From: Stictocephala bisonia
Lineage: Eukaryota; Arthropoda; Insecta; Hemiptera; Membracidae
Assembly: GCA_035578905.1 (NCBI GenBank)
Contig: JAQJVL010000125.1
Span: forward strand, 1,102,898-1,166,897
Direction of reading: 5' to 3'
DNA length: 64,000 nucleotides
This document shows positions 46,474 through 56,128 of this stretch, piece by piece. The position numbers and the translations under genes are program-made. The notes under the pieces are model-generated. The model was given only the letters and a program-made list of their open reading frames with translations. It did not search any database and was not told where the DNA came from. Position 1 is the stretch's first letter. Each line of letters starts with the position of its first letter.

Positions 46474-46620
46474 TGAGAAGTGGCCCAGTGGACTGTGGAA
46501 GGCAAGAACAAATGTTCGAGTCCTCACTGAGCCAACGGTGAGTACTTCACTCGTTGAATAAAGTTCACGCACAGGCCTGCAGGCCCATGTGAACTGGCGA
46601 GCGAACTTTTATAAAGAAAG
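46474..46620 (+). mobile_element. SINE family 3, copy 1 (tRNA-derived head)
   Basis: An A-box-like TGGCCCAGTGG (46481-46491) and a B-box-like TGTTCGAGTCC (46513-46523) lie 32 bp apart, as in a tRNA promoter. The tail GAATAAAGTTCACGCACAGG, CCTGCAGGCCCATGTGAAC is shared with 32485-32620 and contains the palindrome GGCCTGCAGGCC. It is a retroposon, not a tRNA gene: no cloverleaf closing stem was found. Confidence 0.75.
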
Positions 46621-46780
46621 TAAATCTGGTTTTGATATTCTGCCTCTGAATCCAGATCGACAATCGAACTTTTGAATTACGTCACCGAACTGACAACGCA
46701 CCAACATCCATTTGTCTAGTAATAAGTTAATATTGTACAACGGTACTGCATACGTAACCACAGTGTTAGCACGTGTAATA

Positions 46781-48120
46781 CAGAGGTGGGAAAGATTATT
46801 AGACTAGATGACATTTTTAGCATATTTTAATACATTCTTACAATTCGTACAATTTCTGAGGTAATAGTGACCAAACTTGTGTGTTTAGTACTGGGTATGC
46901 ATACCCCTAGTCTTGATTAACACTTTCAGTATAATTTGCATACTAGAAATTAGATTTAAAAAGTTATTTTGAATTTGATCATTGTGATGCCATATTCTAA
47001 TAAGATTTTCAATGAGCTGGACTTTTGTTGTTATTTTATCTTTTCCCATTTCCCTCTTCACTAATTCCCAAAATTTTTCTATAGGGTTCATGTCAGGGCA
47101 GTTTCCAGGCCAAGGCAGAACACTTAGTTCCTGTTCTTGGAAAAACTTCTTAATTATTTTTCCAGTATGACAAGGAGCTCCATCTTGCATACAGATGAGT
47201 TTGGAAACCACGCTCGTGCTTGAGGTAATAATTCCGTTTTTAAAACATGAAGATACTTGTTAGATTTCATGGTTCCCTCAACAACATAAAGTCTTCCAGG
47301 CCCTTTGGTGCTTTGTAAGATATTATACTCCAAACCATTATTTGTGTAGGGAGTTTGACAGTCTGTGTTATACAATCAGCATGAAACCCTTCAAAAGTCC
47401 TTCACTGTTCAGTGTTTTTCTGACAGTCCTCGTCGAAACCGAGATCGTGTACTCTTTAAAATCATCAGTAAGCTGCTTTTTTAGTTTTCCTTCTGTCAGT
47501 GAGAGCAATGTTTTGAAGTCTTCTTTTCATTCTGTCGTTTATTTTTTTCGTCCTTCCATATTTTCCAACTTGATTTGGCATAAAATCTTCTTCGTTTTGT
47601 AGGCTCTTTTTTATTCTGCTGACAGATTTTTTAGATATATTGATTCTAGCTACTACTTCACTCTGGGAATATGTATTTTCTTCTAAAAGAATCTTCACCT
47701 GGGCAGTTTTTCTTGGTGTTATATCAGTTTTCCGCCTCTTAACCTCAAAACTTTAAAAAAATACTTTATCGAGTTTTATATGGTAAATAAATCTAATTAA
47801 AAACACTTAAAACAACTAAAGTATATGAAAAAAACAATAAACACATTTAAACTGTTAATCAGCTTGTAATATTAGGCTAATGGTAATGAAAAACAAGAAG
47901 TATTAATTTAAAATATAAATGTAAACAAAATATAGAAGTAAACAGCTGTAGACCTTTTTGCTATTTGGCCATGTTTGATTTTTTCATTCACAACTGCCAA
48001 GTTCAAAATAGTTATATGTGTATAATATTACAGTTTGTGATGGTATAGCAATGTTTAAAATGAATTAGTTGCAAATTTTCAGTAAAATCCACTTTAGTCT
48101 AATAATTTGTCCTCCCTCTG
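46781..48120 (-). mobile_element. Complete-ended Tc1-like transposon, 1340 bp
   Basis: The left end CAGAGGTGGGAAAGATTATT then AGACTA, and the right end read inward, CAGAGGGAGGACAAATTATT then AGACTA, form terminal inverted repeats of about 26 bp with few mismatches. TA flanks both sides (46779-46780 and 48121-48122). A dead transposase lies between them on the minus strand. It is shorter than typical 1.6-1.7 kb Tc1 elements, in line with internal deletion. Confidence 0.93.
46885..47755 (-). pseudogene. Tc1-like DD34E transposase, frameshifted
   Basis: The N-terminal piece (47755-47465; its first ATG is at 47698) holds a paired-type helix-turn-helix (VKILLEENTYSQSEVVARI, NISKKSVSRIKKSLQ) and a basic linker. 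A short match to RTVRKTLNSEGLKG follows. The central piece (about 47340-47210) reads KGPGRLYVVEGTMKSNKYLH and LLPQARAWFP. The C-terminal piece (47211-46885) has the second catalytic Asp in MQDGAPCHTG and the Glu in CPDMNPIEKFWELVKR. Thirty-four residues separate the two, the Tc1 DD34E spacing. The segment with the first catalytic Asp (normally WSDE-like) is missing, and at least two frameshifts separate the pieces. No in-frame ATG precedes the first helix, because a TAA lies about 20 codons upstream of MKILL. It cannot make active transposase. Confidence 0.92.
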
Positions 48121-48137
48121 TATGGTCATTATTATTG

Positions 48138-48270
48138 TTGATTAGTAAGACGCCGATCGTATAGATACGGACGAATATGAGGAGCCAATGAGTGTGATGG
48201 CTGTATGTATTACTCATTATTACTAACTAAGGTTGATTGTTCCTCAGAAAATGTTATTCATTATATTCAT
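48138..48270 (-). repeat. SINE-2 tail fragment
   Basis: AAGACGCCGATCGTATAGAT, ACGGACGAATATGAGG, GTTGATTGTTCCTCAGAAAA: reverse-oriented tail of the SINE at 22742-23022. It lies 16 bp from the Tc1-like element end. Confidence 0.75.
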
Positions 48271-48329
48271 TTATATTCATTATTAATCATTAATTAGCTA
48301 TTCATTAAGTTATATTCATTATTATTCAT

Positions 48330-48715
48330 TTCCTAAGCCACCGATCGTAGGGCAAACATGAGGGGTGAATGAGTGTGACGAATGAAGATGAACGAGTGAA
48401 GTTATTGTTACTAACTGAGTTCGCTTAGCTCAGAAAGCACTATTTATTAATAGCCCAATAGTGAGGGCAACTATGGAACCTACAGATTTACTTGGCATCC
48501 GAACCGCGTAGTGTTGGCCTGATTTTAAGCTAACTGACAAGTCTGACATTTAGTTCTCCCCCTACACAACATCTGAACCTTTACTACCATCTAACATGGA
48601 CACCCCAGACTGCTCTAGTAGTGTCCACGTCGATGGCAACCATTGAGTGGACGCCGTGTCGGTAGTAAGATGACCGAGCATGGAACCTATCGCCTACAAT
48701 CTCCTAAACACTTTG
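48330..48715 (-). mobile_element. Long-form SINE-2 element, copy 1
   Basis: The SINE-2 tail (CCACCGATCGTAGGG, GTTATTGTTACTAACTGAG, ATTAATAGCCCAATAG) continues into a tRNA-like B box. Read on the minus strand this is GGTTCGGATGCC, about 48503-48514. A 5' extension to about 48715 contains CCATGCTCGGTC in inverse. The adjacent element at 48723-49065 repeats the same order. Confidence 0.7.
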
Positions 48716-48722
48716 TCCCAAT

Positions 48723-49065
48723 AGCCCAATAGCTAGCAAAACTAAAAGACCTATAGATTTACGTGAGATTCGATCCACGTAGTAGTGATCTGATATTCAA
48801 CTAACTGACAAGTCTGACATTCAGTTCTCTTCACTATAAAACATACAGTAAAACCTCACTAGTTCGAAGTTCAAGGGAAGACAATTTATTTCGAACTATA
48901 CAATATCAATCTTGACTACCACTCAACATAGACTCTCCATTGGTCTATGGTAGTGTCCATGTTGATAGCAACATTAAGCGGATATCATTTTGATAGTAAG
49001 AGGACTTAGCATAGAACTTATTACCTACAATCTCCTCAATGGCTTGTCCCCAATGAGCTGGATTG
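48723..49065 (-). mobile_element. Long-form SINE-2 element, copy 2 (host of a small insertion)
   Basis: Starts TAGCCCAATAGCTAGCAAAA directly behind copy 1, in the same orientation. It has a B-box-like stretch read on the minus strand as GGATCGAATCTC. The 5' part (CAATCTCCTCAATGGCTTGT) parallels CAATCTCCTAAACACTTTGT in copy 1. A 53-bp insertion lies at 48846-48898. Confidence 0.7.
48846..48898. mobile_element. 53-bp pogo-like terminal remnant inside a SINE
   Basis: CAGTAAAACCTCACTAGTTC then GAAG resembles pogo/Tigger-type ends. TA lies on each side (48844-48845 and 48899-48900). The neighbouring SINE copy has no insertion at the matching place (about 48565), which shows that this is an added segment. 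The right end retains only the internal part of the inverted repeat (TAGTTCGAA in inverse). Confidence 0.55.
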
Positions 49066-49894
49066 CATCTCTGCGTCACTAGTACCGATTAGATATAATG
49101 AAACAATTCCTAAATGCCATATAGGTTTCACACTAGACGCCAACGTAATGTGTTATTGTCAACTAAAGTGTTACATTCAAAATATCAGTGCAACATAGAC
49201 CTTATATAACAGTCCACAGTGTGCTGTAATTGAATCACTGTTAAAGGGTGACAGTAAGCGTGCTCTGAAAAGCAGGCCCACGTTCTTGCCGAGAGCGAGC
49301 ACTTGTTTAAACTGTCTAAAGAAGAGCCTTCGAGTCGAGGGGAATGCTTGAGTCAAAGGGTGCCTTCCGGTGGTGGTGTGTTGGTGCTTTGAAGCTCAGC
49401 CCCCCACCCCTCCATCACTCTCACTACCCTCCCTAAAACAACTATAATTACTAGGTGAACAACGGGGGCTGTGTAATTTTCTTGTTAATTTTTGCCGTTT
49501 TAAAGCAATGCATCCCTACTCAAAGCGTTCACACCTTAGTTAACAGTTTGTAGAGGTCTGTTACTTTATGTTTCACAAGGTACTTTCATAGTACAAGCCG
49601 GTATGCTTTAATATACTTGTAATTTAGTGTAGGCCTAATGTAGATTTTAATAAAAAATTTTTCATAGGAGAAGTTTTTTTACGCAACATACGCTATAATA
49701 TTTTAGCATTAACAATAGTTACGTTTGGTAAACTTAATAAAAAAAAAAAAAAAAACAAAAAAAAAAACGGACAACATTTAAGTGTGCATAATAATAGCAA
49801 TAAACCTAATATGTAGCATTAACTAAAAATTGTAAGCATAATATAGCATTTAAGTGTGCACAATAATCTCATAAACATATAATAAAGTGTGTTT
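49066..49894. other. Interval with a GC-rich block at 49210-49520
   Basis: The block (GCAGGCCCACGTTCTTGCC, GAGAGCGAGCAC, GGTGCCTTCCGGTGGTGGTG, CAACGGGGGCTGTGTAATTT) is unique in the window and without an open frame. It may be a conserved non-coding segment (inference only). An A-rich run lies at about 49738-49767. Confidence 0.25.
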
Positions 49895-50271
49895 AGGAAA
49901 ACTAATTTCCATTAATGCACTACCACTACTTTGGTTAGGATATGTTAGGTTTGTTTAGATTAGGTTAGGTTTGGTTATGTTATGTTAGGCTTCCTTAGGT
50001 TATGTTGGGTTTAGTTATGATATGTTATGTTTAGTTAACCTAAGTAAACCGGCTAAGGCGAGCCGGTGGCCGAGTGGTTTAAGGCGTCAGGACTTTGAGC
50101 TTGGGTTAGAGATAGCGCTGGTTCGAATCCGGCCTAGACCGAAAGATTTATCAGTAATATTCACCTTCTACTGTACTGGTTCGCCCCTTACTCTGTCTGA
50201 TAAGTTCCTCGCACAGATCAATAGTCTATGAGGAATGGGCAGAGTAAGGTTAAGAAGGAGGTTGGCCTCTC

Positions 50272-50307
<36 letters not shown>

Positions 50308-50336
50308 ATGGTTATGGTAGTGAATTAACGAAAAAG
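49895..50336 (-). mobile_element. CCGTTA MITE, copy 6, truncated and interrupted by a SINE
   Basis: The left end ATTAATGCACTACCACTACT and the right end GGTAGTGAATTAACGAAAAA are the family's inverted ends. The normal core is gone. In its place is an expanded degenerate TTAGG/TATGTTAGG stretch (49931-50040), followed by the SINE at 50060-50304. Confidence 0.7.
50060..50304 (+). mobile_element. tRNA-derived SINE, family 1 (full copy with poly(A))
   Basis: The head resembles a class II (Ser/Leu-type) tRNA. The A box is TGGCCGAGTGG (50067-50077), followed by TTTAAGGCGTC. The B box is GGTTCGAATCC (50120-50130). A tRNA-unrelated body follows (CTCGCACAGATCAATAGTCT, ATGAGGAATGGGCAGAGTAA, GGCCTCTCCTT), and then 30 A residues (50275-50304). 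The long intact A tail and consensus boxes indicate a young copy that may still be transcribed by RNA polymerase III. The partner LINE is not in the window. Confidence 0.93.
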
Positions 50337-51550
50337 ATAAGGCTAATATCATAAGAGCAATAAGGTTTTGTTCGTAATTCGTAATACATTACACATTTTT
50401 CATTTCATACATTTTCTTAACGTGGCTCAACGTCAATATACTAAAAATGTAGGCGAAGATTTGTTTTTAGGACAGATAGTAGCGCCACTATTCTGCAGTA
50501 TAGTATTGTACAGTACTACCAACTGAAGGATGAACCTAGATCCACTCTTACTACAAATGTTTGGTATATTTTTAATTAGTTTTTTAATCTTTTTCTGGCT
50601 AATAAGTCTTTCGTATATTTTCATTTCTTTGATTGGCTTTGACAGTAATGTATTTCAATATATTTGAAACTTGAGATTTAATTTAACATTACGTTTACAA
50701 TCCAAGTAAATTCCCGAGCACAAAGATAAAAAATAAACCTCCTCAACTATCAGATTTTTATTTTACGTAATATTTTTATGTTAGTCTCCACTTCGTATAT
50801 AATACATAATTTACTAATTTATTTTAAATAGATAAACTACTGTCACCTGACTACTTATTACTGTTCCAAAACGGCTGTTCTTTAATTCATTAATATTTAA
50901 TAATAGTGTACGTCATAATAGATAACTGATATTTCGATTTATTATATTCAGTAAACCACCTTTATGACTTATTCCAGGAAACTTAATTATGCTACATCGG
51001 CTTCATATCACATTTCATACAACTGAAGTCTCATAAATGATCTATCATCTCTGAATATTCCTTCTATCATCAGTGGGGAACTATTATATGTAAACTTGAT
51101 TATAAATGAGTGTTAACAATGTTTGATTATTGGAGGTTATCACATATTTGATAAAGTACGCATTTGTTCCTAATGTGCTTTTTTATGATTTTGGAAAAAT
51201 CTTTACTTCTCTATTATATAGACTTTTATCACTCTTCTACACAGCAAGTTGTACCTAAATATTTGCAGTGGTAGAGAGGTTTTTTTAAGGAATATAGTTT
51301 TGGTCTTCACTGAGTAAAATCAGATTATTTAAACCTTATTTTCTCTTTACTTACTAATACAAACAAATATATTTTGACAGATTTATCTGTGAGAAAAATA
51401 AATTAATTAGACATGCATATTTTAATAGCGACGTAGGCTTACTCACTCATCACGACATCTCCGGAACAACTGAACAGATTTTGACATTTGGAGTAGGCTT
51501 TCCCGATATTTGTGTAAAAATTGTAATAACAAGTCCAGTAAATTTCGTAT
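50337..51550. other. Gene-free AT-rich interval
   Basis: No shared repeat or credible frame was recognised. Confidence 0.4.
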
Positions 51551-51887
51551 CTTTTCCGTTATTCACTACCAAAACTTTTCTTGTTTTCTTTAATTGACTA
51601 GCACTTGATAAATATTGTATTGCTCTAAAAACTGTTCCCCCATCATTTTTACGTCCACTGTGGTATTCCTTATCCGCTAGGAATCCAATATCGCTGGCCT
51701 TATCTTAACGCTTTCCAAGAACTTACACACGGAGAGCGCATTCGGCGGTAATTCAATCATTGGATTTACCAGTTTATGATCAACTTTAGTAACCATCTAA
51801 CCTGACTAAACCTTACCGTAATTGCGACAAAAAAGTAGTGTTGGTGAGGTATAGGAAAAAGTAGTGGTAGTAAATTAACGGAAAAGG
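51551..51887 (+). mobile_element. CCGTTA MITE, copy 3
   Basis: Left end CTTTTCCGTTATTCACTACC; right end GTAGTGGTAGTAAATTAACG then GAAAAG. The core ACTTACACACGGAGAGCGCA is intact. The internal TTAGG-type run is eroded (ATCTAACCTGACTAAACC). Confidence 0.88.
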
Positions 51888-52347
51888 TTTTAAATTTCAC
51901 TTGGGTTTGATTTATTGCAAAGCATATTTTGAGTGAAGCAAATGCTTTTGGCTGGTATAATATACATTTTAACTTTTTGCAAAATTTACGATTAACTTAA
52001 TAATATGGTACTTACTTGATTAATACAAAGCTGTATACTATTTTATTACTACACTTTATTCTCTATAAATAATTAGTACACGTACTGGTAACATGGAAGT
52101 TAATTTTATTTGTGTATTTATCATAGCTGGTTATTTAGTATTAAGTCAATCTATACTAATAAGATGCAGATTCAAAACAACCAAAACAGCAAGTTTTGGT
52201 AGTTCTGAATCTGCATTTAGATCACAGAATATTAGAATGAAATACTATTGGCTGTATAGTCACCAACATCGGCTGTACCCTTATTTGTCGTTTGAAGTGA
52301 AATTCCATTCGGTTATCTATCAACAACATTGCATATTTAGTAGTTAG

Positions 52348-52554
52348 CACAGAAAAAGAAATAGAGGTAATTTTCTTAGGGCCGTAGTGAACATCCACGT
52401 GACAGTTACAAATATCGTTGAGAATTTGGAGGATACATTTTTGGAGGGACTGATAAGGTGCTAGCCCTGACATCCTCACAGCAAACTGGAGAACGAACTA
52501 TACGACACATTCAGCGCACTACTGGTTGCGCTCTCTGAGTCTTTCTTCTATGTG
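52348..52554. mobile_element. CACAGAG MITE, copy d (207 bp)
   Basis: Left CACAGAAAAAGAAATAGAGG and right GAGTCTTTCTTCTATGTG are imperfect inverted ends. The interior shares GTGACAGTTACAAATAT and GCAAACTGGAGAA with the copy at 57949. Confidence 0.65.
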
Positions 52555-54329
52555 CCGTTAGTTATCAGATGAAAGCTTGTAGTGTGTTATTGTTATCGAG
52601 TGCCCGGTGATTTCGTTTACTGTTAGTACTCTTTAAGTCTCTATAAATGATTAGGTAGGTACTTTTTAAAGCACCTCATTTTCCAATAATATTTGTTAGT
52701 TTCATAACTATTATTTGACATTGCAAAAACAATTTGTTTGATAAGTCAAAAAAATAAATCATTTAAAATCAGAATTAGTTCTAACATTATTATTTTCTGG
52801 GAGTATTTAATTACTATTATTAAGTGTTAGAGATGACTTTACAGTCCTAACTTCACGCCTTTAATAGACGCATTTTTTTCATTTCATTTTATTGCATTTT
52901 TTATTTTACAAATCCGAAGTCTATAAATGAAAGTATAAATCCGAAGTCTATAAATGCCAATTTGAAGTGTCATTTAAAGATGCGAATATTATGACATCCC
53001 AATTAACACTTTTTGATATGTTTATATTCAAGTAGAGTATTTCGTTTAAGGAAGTAACATTTTCAAGAGAAAACTTGTGTTCTTAAGAAAAATTGTTGTG
53101 CTTCTTATTAAAAAAATTATAATCTACTTTTTTGAAGGATTAAACAAAACATTACTTTTTATGTACAGTGTATGTCTATATCCATCAGATGGTTCTCCAT
53201 AACATCTATTTCCCCAAGAATGACATGTAAAGCTACAAATACTCTCCACATATTTGAATAGGAACGTAGGCTACCTCCTGGGTTATCTAGAGACACAAGA
53301 ATGTTTTCATGGCGGAGAATTCATGAGGATCTGATCGGTAATAAATTGTAGAGATAATCTTAATTTATTCAGCATATAATATAAATACAGAAACACATTT
53401 CTTGTACAGTTCGAGAGTACATAAATAAAAACACTCGCCAAATGGTTTCGGGATGGCAATTTTTGGCTTAGGTCCAATAGAGCAGACTGCGCTGCCTCAC
53501 GTAGTTAGTTTTGTTGCCGCTAGAATGCGTAAGTGTAGGCTGCCTAGTTACAGAACTTGATAGAGCGGGTATATTAACCTGTCAGAAATAGTATTCATTG
53601 AATATTACGTAACTCTGCTCTGTATATAAATATCTTCATTAATAATCAATATATCTGACAGTTAATTGAAAATATTAGAGTAATATTTTATTTGAACAAA
53701 TTGATAATTTATAAGTATAATAGTTCATCATTATAGCCATTTGATAAATTAAATACTATTTGTGTTAAATATGGCATATTATATAACTATCTTTTTATCC
53801 CATGATGACGAAAAAACATTATTTACAAAATTATCAATCCCTACAAAAATAAATAATAATAAACAGTAAGATTTACTGAAATATTAAATTTAGTAGCCCA
53901 CATCATAAAGAAAACAGAAACGCATCCTTAATTACCATACCAAATAAAATAATTTGAATCCGCAGAATAGATTGATAAAGATTGCATAATTTTTAGTGAC
54001 GATGGTGTATAGTGAATTAGTAAATATTAATACGGAAATTCAAAAAGTCTAAAGTGTTTTGATTTTCTTAAAAGTTGACAAATCGTTATATGATTTTTAA
54101 TCACTGTAAAATAAGAACATCGCAAATTAAGATTAGTGGACTTAAAACTACAAGTAACTGTCATCTTAATAATTTTGAGAATGAGGATTGTTCTAATGGA
54201 AGCTTTTATTAAGCAACTTTAATGAATCTAATCTTGATTTTGGCTCTAAAGTACCTACTCATATTAAATGCTAATATTGTGAATAAGGTTCAGTCCTAAA
54301 ATAAAAAAAGATACATTGATAGAGAGTGA
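52555..54329. other. Gene-free AT-rich interval
   Basis: A 24-bp direct duplication (AATCCGAAGTCTATAAATG) lies at about 52912-52956, and a GC-moderate patch at about 53440-53570. No gene or shared repeat was recognised. Confidence 0.4.
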
Positions 54330-55320
54330 GGACAACAAGACCAGTACGTAGAGTGGGTAGGAAGATCCTTTGGGATGTTTGTACTTTGAGTAAGTTGGTA
54401 GGAGGGTCAATTGGGATTTGTTTGCGTAAGGTAAGTGGTAGGAGTGTCTGGTGGGATGTTTTTACTTAGGATAAGTGGAAAGGAGAGTTCATTGGGATTT
54501 GAGTAAGAAGGATAAGTGGGTGGGAGGATACGACGGGATTGACGGCACTTATGGTAAGCGGGTATGAGGGTTTATCTTGATGTGTTTCCTTAGGACAAGT
54601 GGGTATGATTGTTCATCTGGATGTGTTTCCTTAGGATAAGTGGGTATGAGTGTTCCTTAGTATTTGTTTACTTAGGTTAAGTTGATGGGAGGGTTCATTG
54701 ATATTTGTTGACTTAGGGTAAGTGGGTGGTATGGTTCATTGGGATTTATTTATTTAGGGTAAGTGGGTAGGAGGGTTCATTGGGATTTGTTAACTTGGGT
54801 AAGTGGATGGGAGAGTTCATTCGGAATTTGTTTACTTAGGGTTAGTGGGTGAGAGGATTCATTAGGATTTGTTTACTTAAGGTAAGTGGGTAGGAGAGTT
54901 CATTGGATTTGTTTATTCAGAGTAAGTGGTGGGTAGGGGGGTCCATTCGGATTTCTTGTCTTAGGTAAGTGGGTGTGGGAGTCCGATGGTATTTGTGTAC
55001 TTGGAGTTAGTAGATAAGAGGAACTATATGCATTTGTGTTTTTAGGATAAGTGGGTAGGAGAATTCATTGCGATTTGTTTACTTAGTGCAAGTGGGTGGG
55101 AGGGTTTATTGGGATTTGAGTAAGAAGGGTACGTAGGCTGGAGGATCTCTATGTGGGTGGGAGGGTCCGATGGGATTTTTGTACAAAGAGTAAGGGTGTA
55201 GAAAGGTCTTTCGGGATTTGGTATTAAAAAAGAAACTCGGAGTGTCCTTTGCAATTTTTGTACTTATGGTAAATGAGTGGAACGGTGCATCGGGATTTGT
55301 GTTTTTAGGGTGAATTAATA
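54330..55320 (+). repeat. Degenerate tandem array, unit about 41 bp, G-rich
   Basis: About 23 units. A typical one reads TTTGTTTACTTAGGGTAAGT, GGGTAGGAGGGTTCATTGGG, A. Between 54721 and 54762 the step is exactly 41 bp; elsewhere 38-45 bp. The stretch 54757-54784 fits a G-quadruplex motif of four GGG runs with loops of 5, 5 and 6 nt. No frame stays open across the array. Confidence 0.9.
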
Positions 55321-56072
55321 GAAAAGTCCATTTTCATTGTTGTACGTACGAAAAGTGAAGAGTATGTCACTAATTAAGTCCGTAGAGTTGTTAGGTGGGC
55401 TCAACATGATTTACGTACGTGGAATATTTAGTATTACGTAGGATTCGTACGTATTAATCTGCACTAATTAGAGTCATAATTATACATTTTGAGAAAATAA
55501 TGACACAATTTCTAGTAAATGGTTCAATAAAGTTGATACTTTTATGTCACAACTTCGTTAAATCGAGATTCGGTTTTGTGACATATGACGATAGAGATCT
55601 AGCATCCATCGACCCACAATATCAGACAGTTCAAATTTATGTGACTCAGTTCCTAGCTGCAACTTCTTGCTGACTCAGCATCACTATCGATCTCCCGAGC
55701 AACATCCCCAGTCCCATTCTTCTAGCCTCATTGCTCAGCCCCAAAACGGAACTCTCGGTTTCCGACCATAAAGCATGAGATATGCGGCTCACTGGCCTTC
55801 GTCAAGGGCGACTAACTGAGTGTCATGGCTTCTGTTTATTCACATGCTAAATGATCGGTAAGTTGCAGGTTCATCACACTTGAAGACTCAGCAGAGAATT
55901 GAGAGGAGGGCACCACTGATAACAAACAATTTTGGCTTAATATGATAAACTTCGTTGCATCAAGTTGTTTATGAATTTAAAATTCTAAAATGTAAGTCTT
56001 CCTTGAATTCATTAGAGTCAATACTACGTCCTTTGTTTGATCTCTCTAAATTTCACATATTACTAACGTGAT
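55321..56072. other. Unclassified interval
   Basis: GC-moderate at 55600-55900 (GATCTCCCGAGCAACATCCC, GGAACTCTCGGTTTCCGAC) without a useful frame; otherwise AT-rich. Nothing recognised. Confidence 0.3.
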
Positions 56073-56128
56073 TTTTACCAGGTTAAGTGTTAACGAATGT
56101 CCCTTAACCCGAACTTAACCTGGTAAAA
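56073..56128. repeat. Perfect 16-bp stem hairpin
   Basis: TTTTACCAGGTTAAGT (56073-56088) is exactly complementary to ACTTAACCTGGTAAAA (56113-56128) across a 24-nt loop. The loop itself has a GTTAA/TTAAC pair. No copy was seen elsewhere. It may be a tiny palindromic element or a transcribed hairpin. Confidence 0.85.

Noticed and set aside
50067..50130. A tRNA-Ser/Leu gene
   Set aside because: The A and B boxes are present, but the sequence continues into a non-tRNA body and a poly(A) tail. A sister copy at 19756-19967 shares that body, so it is a SINE.
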